NCBI GenBank assembly: GCA_016296065.1
Contig: JAEDKA010000039.1
Span: 1 to 34,004, forward strand
DNA from: Kiritimatiellia bacterium
GTDB lineage: Bacteria > Verrucomicrobiota > Kiritimatiellia > RFP12 > UBA1067
Reading direction: 5' to 3'
DNA: 34,004 nt
A program made the translations under genes and the position numbers. The notes beneath the pieces were generated by a model that saw only the letters and a list, made by a program, of their open reading frames with translations, was not told where the DNA came from and searched no databases. Below are positions 6,955 to 15,400 of the stretch, piece after piece (position 1 is the stretch's first letter; each line of letters begins with the position of its first letter).

Positions 6955-7562
6955 TTGCGCTCCTTCTCCTTGCGAGCCGCAAAGTATCCGACGACATGGC
7001 TCGCCGCCGCCTCAAGGTCCGTGGATATGCGGTCGAGCCGCACGCAGAGCGAGCCGTACATGACGACGACGGGAATCGCGACGACGAGTCCGAGGGCGGC
7101 CGACACGAGCGCGTCCATCGACGCGCCGAGGAGGTCCGCGCGGGAGACGAGCGGCTGCGAGTTGACGAGCATCACCGTGCGGATGAAGCCTATCACCGTG
7201 CCGAGGAGCCCGAGAAGCGGGGAAATCTGTCCGATGATCGCGAGCGCCGCGAGACGGCGGTTGAGACGTCCGATCTCGGCGCGGCCCTGCGAATCGACTG
7301 ACTCCTTGAGGACGCGCGCGCTCGCGTCGCGGTGGCGTATCGCGGCCGCGACCACGCTCGCGACGGGAACGGCCTCCTCCTCGCAGTTCGCAAGCGCCTC
7401 GTCAACATTGCCGCGCTCAAGGACGTTCAGCACCCCGTCGACGAAATACTGCCAGTCGACCTGCGCGCGCCTCAGCTCGAAGAAGCGTTCGAAGAATATC
7501 ACCACTGCCGCAACTGCCATCACGGCGAGGACTATCGAAACCGGTCCGCCTGCAAATGTCAT
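6951..7562 (-). CDS. MotA/TolQ/ExbB-family channel protein
   Basis: The 203-residue protein has three spans (about 7-25, 105-130 and 148-172). The segment ISPLLGLLGTVIGFIRT is the classic TolQ/ExbB second-span motif. The third span reads ALVSAALGLVVAIPVVV, where TolQ has ALIATAIGLFAAIPA, so the Thr that lines the proton path there is Ala. It overlaps both neighbours by 4 bp: the upstream TPR gene and the downstream ExbD-like gene. The expected role is an inner-membrane pentamer powering or organising periplasmic proteins. Given the changes here and in the ExbD-like partner, energy coupling is uncertain. Confidence 0.85.
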   Translation of the reverse strand: MTFAGGPVSIVLAVMAVAAVVIFFERFFELRRAQVDWQYFVDGVLNVLERGNVDEALANCEEEAVPVASVVAAAIRHRDASARVLKESVDSQGRAEIGRLNRRLAALAIIGQISPLLGLLGTVIGFIRTVMLVNSQPLVSRADLLGASMDALVSAALGLVVAIPVVVMYGSLCVRLDRISTDLEAAASHVVGYFAARKEKERK

Positions 7563-9682
7563 AGGAAGTTTCCTTTCCGCCTTATCCTGCCTATCCTCTT
7601 CGCGGCCTCCGCCGCGGCCGGGACGTCGCTCGCCACGACCAGCTCCAGGACGTGGATCGCCTGGTAGTCGCGTCCACGCGCCTCGAAGTCGTCCGCAAGC
7701 CGGAACGCCGCGCGGGAGAAGGACGCGCGCGCCTCGTCGTCGTACCTGACGCCTTTCGAGCGTCCGTTGCGGTACGCGATGACGACGTCCGTGTAGTAGC
7801 GGTCGGACGCCTCCTCGGTGCGCTTCATCTTCTCAAGCGTCTTTGCGATCTTGTATGCGACGCAGAGCCTCCGGCTCGGATCGAGCGACTCGCCCATGTT
7901 CACGCTCCTGTACGCCTCGAGCGCCTCCTGGTAGCGCTGCGGATTGTCCGCGCCCATCGCGAAGAGCGCGTCGGCTCCGAGCAGCTTCGCGCGGAGCCGG
8001 TCCGCCGGATCCGTCCCCTCCGCAAGCGCGGCGCGCTCAAGCACGAGAACCGCCTCGTCGAAGCGCGCGAGCTCGATTAGCGACTCGCCCTGCACGAGGA
8101 ATCCCCTGAAGCGCGCCGGCGAGTCGGGATACGCCTCCACAAGCTTCGTCACTATCTGTATCGCCGCGCTGAAGTCGCTCTCGGCGAAGGCGGCGCGGGC
8201 GGACCATACGAGCGCATCCGGGGCGTCGCCCGCCTTCGGCGCCATCTCGGCGTAGTCGGCGAAGCGCCTGCGCGCGTCGGCCCATGCGCCGCGGTTGTAT
8301 GAGAGCTTCGCGAGCCAGAGCGTCGCACGCGCGCGCATGGCGACATCCGGTGAATTCGCCGCAATCTCCCCCGCGCGCTTCTCCGCTTCGTCGTCGAGTC
8401 CCTGTCCGTAAAGGCACATCACCTCGAGATACTCCATGAGCGGCTTCTTCGACGCGTCCTTCTCGGCGACCTCGCGGAATATCTCCTGCGCCTCGGCGAA
8501 GTGGTATTCGCCGTAGAGGCTCCGTCCGCGGTCCTCAAGATCGCTGAGCCGGACGGTGTCCTTGATGCTAGCCGCGGCCGCCGTCGCGGGATATTTGGAA
8601 AGGACGCTGCGCAGCTTCGCCAGCTTGGCGTCCTCCTTGCCCGCGGCCCCGAGCATGTTGCCCTGCTCGACCATCGCCATCGCCCGGTCTTCGTCGTCCG
8701 ACGCGCACTCCTCGGCACGCTCGAACGCCTCGATCGCCTCGTCGTAGCGCGTCAGCTCGCCAAGCGAACGCCCCAGACCATCCTGCAGGTCGAACGACTT
8801 GACGGCATCGGGCCATGTCTCGAACATCTCCTTGTATACCGCCACGGACTCCTTCGCGAGTTTGTGCTCGCGGTACGCGGCGGCGACAGCGGCAAGTCCG
8901 TCGCGCGCGCCGGGCGCGTCCGGCGCGTCCCTGACGAGGGAGCGCACGAGCGCCACGCCCTCCTCGAGCGTCGCGCCGTCCTTGAGGAGCGACTTGCCGT
9001 GCGCGTAGCCCGCGAGGCGCTTCATCTCAGCCGATACAGCCCTGTCGTATGCTTCCTTTACCAGCTTCGCGTCGCCGAGGTTCACGGACGCGACTGTGAA
9101 GGCCTTTTCGCTCGCGTTCGTCCCGCGCGAGGCGACCTCGCGCCATATGTTCGTCGCAGCGGAGAAATCGCCTGTGGCGAACATGAGTCCCGCAGCGAAC
9201 AGGGCAGAATCCTCGTCGGCGATTCCTTCGTCCGCCGACTTCACGACCTTTAGCGCCTCAGAGGCTCCGCCCTCCGCAAGGGCCACGCGCGCCTTGAGGC
9301 GCGTGGCAAGCAGGGCATAGCACGGATCGGAGAACTTCCGCCCCTGTATGAGGTATCCGGCCTGGGCGGCCTTTCCTGTTTCAAGCAGGGCAAGCGCACG
9401 GTAATAGACAAGAACATCCTCGTTCGACTCGTCCCAGGAGGCCATCGCGTCGAGAAGCTCCTTCCACTTCCCCTCCCTGGCATAGCTTTCGGCAATCACG
9501 GCGCGCGACTCGAGCCTGCCGATTCCCGCACGCGACGCATGGTTGCGAGCGACTTCCCAAAGTCCGTCACGAAGCGCCTCACGGGCGACGTCGATCTCGT
9601 CTGCATGCGCCAAGAGCGCCGTCCCGAACGCGACGGCGAACGCAATAAAGGCAATCCTCTTTATGTCCTTCCCGTTATTCAA
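7559..9682 (-). CDS. Secreted tetratricopeptide-repeat protein
   Basis: The 707-residue protein has a signal peptide (about 9-27, IAFIAFAVAFGTALLAHA, cut before DEID). Helical TPR-like repeats cover nearly all of the rest, with recurrent patterns such as ALALLETGKAAQAGYLI, YDEAIEAFERAEECA and FDEAVLVLERAALAE. It is probably a periplasmic scaffold that works with the ExbB/ExbD-like proteins, whose gene overlaps its stop by 4 bp; similar TPR-ExbB-ExbD gene groups are known in Verrucomicrobiota and Planctomycetota (recalled). The TTG start falls inside the last unit of a 70-bp heptamer array and lacks a clear ribosome site, so the exact start is uncertain. Confidence 0.85.
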   Translation of the reverse strand: MNNGKDIKRIAFIAFAVAFGTALLAHADEIDVAREALRDGLWEVARNHASRAGIGRLESRAVIAESYAREGKWKELLDAMASWDESNEDVLVYYRALALLETGKAAQAGYLIQGRKFSDPCYALLATRLKARVALAEGGASEALKVVKSADEGIADEDSALFAAGLMFATGDFSAATNIWREVASRGTNASEKAFTVASVNLGDAKLVKEAYDRAVSAEMKRLAGYAHGKSLLKDGATLEEGVALVRSLVRDAPDAPGARDGLAAVAAAYREHKLAKESVAVYKEMFETWPDAVKSFDLQDGLGRSLGELTRYDEAIEAFERAEECASDDEDRAMAMVEQGNMLGAAGKEDAKLAKLRSVLSKYPATAAAASIKDTVRLSDLEDRGRSLYGEYHFAEAQEIFREVAEKDASKKPLMEYLEVMCLYGQGLDDEAEKRAGEIAANSPDVAMRARATLWLAKLSYNRGAWADARRRFADYAEMAPKAGDAPDALVWSARAAFAESDFSAAIQIVTKLVEAYPDSPARFRGFLVQGESLIELARFDEAVLVLERAALAEGTDPADRLRAKLLGADALFAMGADNPQRYQEALEAYRSVNMGESLDPSRRLCVAYKIAKTLEKMKRTEEASDRYYTDVVIAYRNGRSKGVRYDDEARASFSRAAFRLADDFEARGRDYQAIHVLELVVASDVPAAAEAAKRIGRIRRKGNFL

Positions 9683-9750
9683 CTTCCAACCATCAACTTT
9701 AAACTTTTAACTTCAAACTTCAAACTTCAAACTTCAAACTTTTAACCTCC
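9681..9750. repeat. Heptamer tandem repeat, ten units (AACTTCA type)
   Basis: Ten consecutive 7-bp units, all beginning AA, run from 9681 to 9750. Four central units are identical (AACTTCA); the others are variants such as AACTTTT, AACTTTA, AACTTCC and AACCTCC. The array fills the gap between the era stop (9753) and the TPR start (9682) almost exactly. It is the same family as the AACTTTC array at 2364-2398. Confidence 0.9.
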
Positions 9751-9752
9751 AA

Positions 9753-10697
9753 CTACACCAGTCCACCTAGATATCCCATCTCCGCAAGCAGCTTCTGGTT
9801 CTTCATCCAGTTCGGCTCTACCTTCACCCAGAGCTCGAGCTCTACCTTGAGTCCGAATATATCCTTGAGTTCCCGCTCGGCGGCCTTGCGGACGTTCTTG
9901 ATGACGGACGCCGCCTTGCCGATCACGATTGGCTTCTGGGACGGACGGTTCACGAGCACTTCGGCCTCGACGCACCAGCGCGAGCCTTCGTCGACGAGCT
10001 TGCGGACGACTATGCCGAGCTCGTGCGGAAGCTCCTGGTGGAGGCGCGAAAGGAACTTCTCGCGTATGGTGTCGGCGATCGCGAGCTTGCGCGGATAGTC
10101 CGTCACGATGTCGTCGTCGAAGAGCTTTTCGCCCTCCTCGGCGAAGTCGAATAGCGCGTCGAGGACGGACTTTGCGCCGCCCTCGGTCGTTGAAATCGCC
10201 TTCACCCAGACCGGCGAGCAGGAAACGGAACCGCCCGTATCGGAGCGGTCGGCTTCAGCCGACGCCGCCGAAGCGATGGCCTCCTTCCAGGCGTCGCGGA
10301 ACATAGTCTCGAAGAACGGAGACTTGTCGGCCTTGTTGAGGACGAAAACGACCTTCTCGGGCTTTTCCTTCGCGATGCGCTGCATCCAACCGATGTCCTC
10401 GAGCTGCGGCTCCTGAGCCGCATCGAAGACGACGCACGTGATGTCGGTTCCCGCGGCGCTCCTGCGCGCCATGCGGTTGAGGAGCGTGCCGAGGGTCCCG
10501 ACGGCCTTGTGGAGTCCGGGAGTGTCGAGAAGGACGAGCTGCCCGCGCGGGTCGGAGACTATGCCGCGCACGGTGTTGCGTGTGGTCTGCTCGACCGGGG
10601 AGACGATCGAGACCTTCTCCCCGACGAGCGCGTTCACGAGCGTGGACTTGCCGGCGTTCGTGCGGCCAACGACTCCGACTACCGCGACCTTTTCCAT
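9753..10697 (-). CDS. era: GTPase Era
   Basis: The 314-residue GTPase has G1 GRTNAGKS (11-18), G2 Thr39, G3 DTPG (58-61) and G4 NKAD (121-124). A C-terminal KH domain includes ELKDIFGLKVELELWVKVEP. Era binds the 3' end of 16S rRNA and assists 30S assembly. The ATG at 10697 is chosen because the G1 motif then starts at residue 11, as usual, and the TGATG junction with the preceding glyA stop is typical coupling; an upstream in-frame start would add an Arg-rich, non-homologous tail. Oddity: the KH loop reads IGKAASVIK, whereas Era normally has a GxxG such as GKGG. Confidence 0.93.
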   Translation of the reverse strand: MEKVAVVGVVGRTNAGKSTLVNALVGEKVSIVSPVEQTTRNTVRGIVSDPRGQLVLLDTPGLHKAVGTLGTLLNRMARRSAAGTDITCVVFDAAQEPQLEDIGWMQRIAKEKPEKVVFVLNKADKSPFFETMFRDAWKEAIASAASAEADRSDTGGSVSCSPVWVKAISTTEGGAKSVLDALFDFAEEGEKLFDDDIVTDYPRKLAIADTIREKFLSRLHQELPHELGIVVRKLVDEGSRWCVEAEVLVNRPSQKPIVIGKAASVIKNVRKAAERELKDIFGLKVELELWVKVEPNWMKNQKLLAEMGYLGGLV

Positions 10698-12376
10698 CAC
10701 GGCACGGGGAAGTTGGCGACGAGAGCCGCCGCTTCGCGCTTGACGCGCTCCTGGACGGAGGTATCGGCGATGTTGTCGAGGACGTCGGCGATCCACGTTC
10801 CGATCTTGATCATCTCGGGCTCCTTCATTCCGCGAGTGGTCGCAGAGGCTGTGCCGACGCGGATTCCGGAGGTCTTGAACGGAGACTCCGTGTCATACGG
10901 GATCGTGTTCTTGTTGACGATGATTCCGGCGGCGTCGAGAGCGGCCGCGGCCTCCTTGCCGGTGATGCCCTTCGACTTCTTGACGTCGACGAGGAAGAGG
11001 TGGTTGTCCGTCCCGCCGGAGACGATGCGGTATCCGCGGTCCTGGACAGTCTTGCACATGACCTGGCAGTTCTTGACGACCTGCTGCGCGTAGCCCTTCT
11101 TCGCTTCGCTCATCCACTCGCGGAACACGACCGCCTTCGCGGCGATGATGTTCTCGAGCGGACCGCCCTGCATTCCCGGGAACACAGCGGAGTCAAGCGC
11201 CTTCGCCCACTTCTCCTTGCAGAGCACCATGCCGCCGCGCGGTCCGCCAAGCGTCTTGTGCGTCGTGGTCGTCACGAAGTCCGCGTACGGAACCGGCGAG
11301 GGATGCGCCCCGCCGGCGACGAGTCCGGCGATGTGCGCCATGTCGACCATCATGATGCAGCCGGCCTTGTCGCAGATCTCGCGGATGCGCTTGAAGTCGA
11401 TCGTGCGCGGATACGCCGAGGCGCCGGTGAGCAGGATCTTCGGCTTCACCTCGAGGGCCTGCTTCTCGAGCGCGTCGTAGTCGAGCATCTCCGTCTCGGG
11501 GTTGACCGTGTAGGGGACGATGTTGTAGATCTTGCCGGAGAAGTTGACGGACGAGCCGTGCGAGAGGTGTCCGCCCTGGTCGAGCGACATGGACATGATC
11601 GTGTCGCCGGGCTTGATCGTCGCGAAGTAGACGGCCATATTCGCCGCGCTGCCGCAGTGCGGCTGGACGTTCGCGTGGTCCGCGCCGAAGAGCGCGCACG
11701 CGCGCTTCCTCGCGAGCTCCTCCGCCGCGTCGACGGGAAGGCAGCCCGAGTACCAGCGCTTGCCCGGATAGCCCTCGGCGTACTTGTTCATCAGCACCGA
11801 GCCGGCCGCCTCGCGACACGCGCGGGAGGACGTGTTCTCGGACGCGATCAGGTTGATCTCCGCGTCCTCCTGCTTCGTCTGCGCCTCGATCGCCGCGAAG
11901 ACCTCGGGGTCGTCGTGCATGAGCCCGGAGCAGTCCGAAAGGCGGTCGGCGCGCTCGAGCTTCCAGCGGCGGCGGGCGTGGCGCTCGCTTTCGTCGACGG
12001 GAGTGGTGAGGAAGGCCTTCGCGATTTCGACCGCGTAGTTCGGCGAAACGACGTCCGCGCCGAGGCAGAGGACGTTCGCGCCGTTGTGCTGGCGCGTCAC
12101 CGTCGCCGCGTCGGTCGTCGCGCAGATGGCCGCGCGGACGTTCTGAAAGCGGTTGGCGACCATCGACATGCCGATCCCGCTGCGGCAGACGAGAATGCCG
12201 AAGTCGGCCTCGCCGGAGGCGACGGACTTCGCGACGGCGATCGCGTAGTCGGGATAGTCACAGCTCGCCTTGTCTGCCGGACCCTTGTCGAGGATCTTGT
12301 ACCCTTCCGCAAGGGCGTTGGCTAGGACGGACTTGAGCTCGAATCCGCCGTGGTCTGAAGCAATCGCAATGTTCAT
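10697..12376 (-). CDS. rpiB-glyA: Fused ribose-5-phosphate isomerase B / serine hydroxymethyltransferase
   Basis: The 559-residue protein joins two complete enzymes. Residues 1 to about 145 are RpiB/LacAB-type isomerase (IASDHGGFELK; Cys64 in LVCRSGIGMSM; His98 in RQHNGANVL), interconverting ribose-5-P and ribulose-5-P. Residues from about 150 to 559 are full-length SHMT, with IASENTSS (178-185), HCGSAANMAVY (240-250), VDMAHIAG (344-351) and the PLP lysine K374 in TTTHKTLGG, converting serine and THF to glycine and methylene-THF. No stop or frameshift separates them. It shares 1 bp with era. An extended -10 promoter and an AAAGGAAA ribosome site precede the ATG. The fusion is read directly from one open frame. 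Confidence 0.93.
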   Translation of the reverse strand: MNIAIASDHGGFELKSVLANALAEGYKILDKGPADKASCDYPDYAIAVAKSVASGEADFGILVCRSGIGMSMVANRFQNVRAAICATTDAATVTRQHNGANVLCLGADVVSPNYAVEIAKAFLTTPVDESERHARRRWKLERADRLSDCSGLMHDDPEVFAAIEAQTKQEDAEINLIASENTSSRACREAAGSVLMNKYAEGYPGKRWYSGCLPVDAAEELARKRACALFGADHANVQPHCGSAANMAVYFATIKPGDTIMSMSLDQGGHLSHGSSVNFSGKIYNIVPYTVNPETEMLDYDALEKQALEVKPKILLTGASAYPRTIDFKRIREICDKAGCIMMVDMAHIAGLVAGGAHPSPVPYADFVTTTTHKTLGGPRGGMVLCKEKWAKALDSAVFPGMQGGPLENIIAAKAVVFREWMSEAKKGYAQQVVKNCQVMCKTVQDRGYRIVSGGTDNHLFLVDVKKSKGITGKEAAAALDAAGIIVNKNTIPYDTESPFKTSGIRVGTASATTRGMKEPEMIKIGTWIADVLDNIADTSVQERVKREAAALVANFPVP

Positions 12377-12427
12377 CGTGTTTCCTTTGGGGTCTGTTGT
12401 TGCCTTGTAGTGCAGATGTATTTGAAT

Positions 12428-12436
12428 ATTATACCA
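12428..12436 (-). promoter_or_regulatory. Extended -10 promoter (TGGTATAAT) for rpiB-glyA
   Basis: On the minus strand TTTTTGGTATAATATTC lies 52 bp upstream of the rpiB-glyA ATG. The 17-bp-spaced -35 position reads CGGCCG and is part of the serC terminator stem, so recognition would rely on the TGG-extended -10. It shares the 11-mer TGGTATAATAT with the sites at 1818 and 33897. Confidence 0.6.
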
Positions 12437-12480
12437 AAAACGGAGAGGGTCGGCCGTCGTCAGCAGATGACGGCCAACCC
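12436..12480 (-). terminator. Rho-independent terminator of serC
   Basis: On the minus strand a 12-bp stem (12480-12469 with 12458-12447, one G-U wobble) with a 10-base loop is followed after six bases by TTTTT. It lies 33 bp after the serC stop. The T-run runs straight into the next promoter, so terminator and promoter are packed back to back. Confidence 0.7.
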
Positions 12481-12512
12481 CCTTGCCTGCGCAATGCGGA
12501 CGGCCCTGTGCA

Positions 12513-13610
12513 TCAGCCGTTCTTCTTCTCGAAGTCCTTCATGAAGGACACGAGAGCGTCTACGCCCTCCATCGGGAACGCGTTGTAGATCGACGCGCGA
12601 AGCCCTCCGACGGAGCGGTGCCCCTTGAGCGAGCTCATCCCGAGCGCCTTCGCCTCGTCGATGAACTTCTTCTCGAGAGCCTCGTCGCCGCCCTTGATGC
12701 GCCACGTGACGTTCATGTTGGAGCGGAACTCCTTGAGCGCCGTGCCGGTCCAGAAGTCGCTGGAGTCGATCACGTCGTAGATCTTGCCCGCCTTCTCGGC
12801 GTTGAGCTTGAAGAGGTTCTCCTTGCCCATCTTCTTGACCCACTTCATGGTCTCGCCGAAGATGTAGATGCCCCAGGTCGGCGGCGTGTTGTAGAGCGAG
12901 TTCTCGTCCACATACGTGCGGTACTGCAGCATCGTCGGGATGTTCTCCGCGCCCTTCGCGGCGAGCTCCTTCTTGATCGCGACGACCGCCATGCCGGACG
13001 GGCCGAGGTTCTTCTGCGCGCCCGCGTAGAACATGTCGAACTTGTTGTAGTCGCGCTCGCAGCTGAGGATGTCGGACGACATGTCGCAGATAAGCGGGCC
13101 GCCCACCTTCGGGAACTCCTTGAGCTCAGCGCCCGCAATCGTCTCGTTGGAGCAGAGGTGGTAGTAGGCCGAGCCCTCGGACCACTTCCACTCGTCCGCC
13201 TTGGGCATGCGGGTCGGGATGTCCTTCGCGCAGTCGCAGGAGACGTTGATCTCCGCGCCGCGGAGCGCCGCGACCTTCTGGCCCTCCTTGAGAGCCTTGT
13301 TGGACCATGTGCCCTGCTTCGCGTAGTCGGCCTTGCCGCCCTTCGCGAGGAAATTCATCGGGATCATCGCGAACTGCATCGACGCGCCGCCCTGGATGAA
13401 GCAGACGGACCAGTCGTCACCGAGGCCGCAGAGCTCCTTGAACGTGGCGATCGCCTCCTGGTGAATCGCGTCGTAGTCCTTGCCGCGGTGGGACATCTCC
13501 ATCACGGACATTCCGCAGCCCTTGTAGTCGACAAGGTCCTTCTGCGCGTCCTGGAGGACTTCAAGCGGCAGCACCGCGGGGCCCGCCGAAAAGTTGTATG
13601 CACGAGACAT
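12513..13610 (-). CDS. serC: Phosphoserine aminotransferase
   Basis: The 365-residue class V aminotransferase makes phosphoserine from 3-phosphohydroxypyruvate and glutamate, the second step of serine synthesis. The N-terminal hallmark is YNFSAGPAVLP (5-15). Also seen are EMSHRGKDY (38-46), FIQGGASMQF (71-80) and the PLP lysine K200 in AGAQKNLGPSG. The C-terminal HRSVGGLRASIYNA segment is typical. The ATG at 13610 is chosen because GAAAGGAAAG lies just upstream; the in-frame codon 12 residues earlier adds a non-homologous tail. It has its own promoter and terminator. Its product feeds serine to the SHMT encoded next. Confidence 0.95.
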   Translation of the reverse strand: MSRAYNFSAGPAVLPLEVLQDAQKDLVDYKGCGMSVMEMSHRGKDYDAIHQEAIATFKELCGLGDDWSVCFIQGGASMQFAMIPMNFLAKGGKADYAKQGTWSNKALKEGQKVAALRGAEINVSCDCAKDIPTRMPKADEWKWSEGSAYYHLCSNETIAGAELKEFPKVGGPLICDMSSDILSCERDYNKFDMFYAGAQKNLGPSGMAVVAIKKELAAKGAENIPTMLQYRTYVDENSLYNTPPTWGIYIFGETMKWVKKMGKENLFKLNAEKAGKIYDVIDSSDFWTGTALKEFRSNMNVTWRIKGGDEALEKKFIDEAKALGMSSLKGHRSVGGLRASIYNAFPMEGVDALVSFMKDFEKKNG

Positions 13611-13684
13611 GTATCTTTCCTTTCGTTTGTTAGAACTTATCTGCACCGCCGTAAGAGTTTATCGAGTAGGCGGATTGAGGAGAT

Positions 13685-13713
13685 ATTATACTCTTTCCGG
13701 TTTCCGCGCGCAA
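13685..13713 (-). promoter_or_regulatory. serC promoter
   Basis: On the minus strand TTGCGC (13713-13708), a 17-bp spacer and TATAAT (13690-13685) form a good sigma70-type promoter. The predicted start is about 68 bases before the serC ATG. No operator-like palindrome is visible. Confidence 0.65.
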
Positions 13714-13812
13714 GTGCACGCAGGGATGTAGGCTCGGAGGAAACAGGCAGCGGCCCGGGTTCCTCGTGAGTCCCGGATGGACGATGAGGCGGCGTGCCGC
13801 CACTTTCGCAAT

Positions 13813-15321
13813 CTATCGCAGGCGGATCGTGAGACCGGGGATCGAATAGAACTCGTAGCAGCCGATGTCGGGGAGCGCCGCAGGGTCGACTGCGCCGAAC
13901 CGGAGGCAACGCGGATGTCCTGCGAGATCCCTGGCGGTGGCGATTCCGTCGTAGAGCACTCCACCGTCCACAAGCACCGACGCCTTCTTGAGCGACCAGT
14001 CGCCCGTCGCCATGTTCTTGAAACCGGGGCCCTTCTGCGCCGTGAGCGCCGTGAGGCGCGAAGATTCGCCCGTCGCGTCAGCCGCGAGGACCGCCGCGAC
14101 ATCTGCGTTGTCAGTGCCGCCTTCTACGACAGTGTTGCCGATCTTGATAAGATCCTGGAGCGGGGTGCTGGGATGCCAGTAGATGCCTGGCACGCCCTTG
14201 TACGTGGCACCATACGGCCAATCGGTCTTCGCGACGTTAGCCCAGAACACGCAGTTGGTGATAAACAGATTAAGCGTCTGCCCAGTCTGCAGATAGTCAC
14301 ATGCAAGTCCTCCGACATTGCGGACGAAAGTGCAGTTCAGCAGCGAAGGAATCGAATCCATTCTGAACGGGCACTGGTTGTCGACAAAGAGGCAGCTCGT
14401 CACCCTCGCCTCGGAGGCGTCGGACGACGGCGAGCTGTAAAGACGCGGAAGCGAACTCGACACCGTCGAAGAGAAATTCGAAATCACACAGCGATCGAGC
14501 AGCACCTTGGATTCGAAAAACGCGTCGGACGATCCGGCGAATGTCGAATTCGCAATCAAGCAGTCGACGACTCGGGCCGTGCCGTTCGGATACGCGTGGT
14601 TTAAAGCGTCTCTCCCCGTGCCGACAAGCCCCTTTGCCGTGGAAGTGTGGTTCACGAAAACGCAGTTCGTGATTGTCGTGCATCCGGACACGGCAATGAC
14701 GGCATGGCCCTGTCTTGCATCGTTCGAACGGCATCCGTCAAAGGTGGAATCTTCGATCCAAAGGGCGCCATTGATCGCGCCGCCACCGCACCACATATCG
14801 GTGTTTGTCGCAACACAGTTTTTGAACTTGCAGCCGCTCACCAAGCCGTACTGCCCGCGCGTCACGAAAGAGGTATAGTTTTCGTTGACGGCGTCTATCG
14901 CGCCGCCGTACTTGGCCTGGCAGTCTTCGAAATCGCAGTCGACAATCTTCACGGACGCGACAGACGCCGCGCTGCTGACCTTTATCGCTCCGCCCTGCGA
15001 GGCCTTGCCGTTCCTGAATGTGATGCCCCTAACGGTGAAATTTTCGCCGGAGACCTCTAGCAACCTGAACGTCGAGTCTCCCTCGATGATCGTCCGGTCT
15101 CTGCCGCCGCTCGATCTCAGCGTGACGCCGTGCGCGGAGACGACGGAGAGCTTCGCGGCGAGCGTGTATGTTCCGGGAGCAAGCACGATCTCCTCACCGT
15201 CGGAGGGACTGATGAACGCGGCGTAGAGGTCGGCGACGCTGGAGACTTCCGTTGCGGCGCCAACATCAAGAACGGCCAGGCCTGCTGCAAAAGCCATCGA
15301 CATGAGTATTCTGGATTTCAT
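13813..15321 (-). CDS. Secreted right-handed beta-helix protein (choice-of-anchor Q type)
   Basis: The 502-residue protein has a signal peptide (1 to about 22, MKSRILMSMAFAAGLAVLDV). A parallel beta-helix follows, with repeats such as GITFRNGKASQGGAIKV, DCDFEDCQAKYGGAID and NCVFVNHTSTAKG. Near the C-terminus PDIGCYEF matches the DIGAYE pattern of choice-of-anchor Q domains of surface proteins. It is probably exported and surface-bound, as an adhesin or polysaccharide-binding/lyase-like protein; no catalytic site is recognised. The ATG at 15321 is chosen by the GAAAGGAAA site 7 bp upstream. Its promoter shares the operator layout of the 1446-residue beta-helix gene, and the two signal peptides both start MKSRI. 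Confidence 0.88.
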   Translation of the reverse strand: MKSRILMSMAFAAGLAVLDVGAATEVSSVADLYAAFISPSDGEEIVLAPGTYTLAAKLSVVSAHGVTLRSSGGRDRTIIEGDSTFRLLEVSGENFTVRGITFRNGKASQGGAIKVSSAASVASVKIVDCDFEDCQAKYGGAIDAVNENYTSFVTRGQYGLVSGCKFKNCVATNTDMWCGGGAINGALWIEDSTFDGCRSNDARQGHAVIAVSGCTTITNCVFVNHTSTAKGLVGTGRDALNHAYPNGTARVVDCLIANSTFAGSSDAFFESKVLLDRCVISNFSSTVSSSLPRLYSSPSSDASEARVTSCLFVDNQCPFRMDSIPSLLNCTFVRNVGGLACDYLQTGQTLNLFITNCVFWANVAKTDWPYGATYKGVPGIYWHPSTPLQDLIKIGNTVVEGGTDNADVAAVLAADATGESSRLTALTAQKGPGFKNMATGDWSLKKASVLVDGGVLYDGIATARDLAGHPRCLRFGAVDPAALPDIGCYEFYSIPGLTIRLR

Positions 15322-15370
15322 TGTCGTTTCCTTTCTGTCTGTCCCGGGGCTTCCCCAAGTGTTCGCGTCA

Positions 15371-15399
15371 ATTATAGCACCGCCGGCGCCAGTCGGCAA
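15371..15399 (-). promoter_or_regulatory. Promoter of the 502-residue beta-helix gene
   Basis: On the minus strand TTGCCG (15399-15394), a 17-bp spacer and TATAAT (15376-15371) predict a start near 15364, giving a 43-base leader. The upstream palindrome is one base from the -35 box and centred at about -44.5. Confidence 0.7.
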
Positions 15400-15400
15400 T

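Noticed and set aside
9681..9750. Possible CRISPR array
   Set aside because: The period is 7 bp with no spacers and no cas genes nearby; it is a simple heptamer array.
10580..12325. Long plus-strand open frame opposite rpiB-glyA
   Set aside because: It is an Arg/Asp/Val-rich shadow caused by GC-rich third positions of a clearly conserved minus-strand gene; no domain, signal or ribosome site.
13758..13802. Terminator for the 502-residue beta-helix gene
   Set aside because: Short GC stems are present (such as GGCGG/CCGCC) but none is followed by a T-run on the minus strand.
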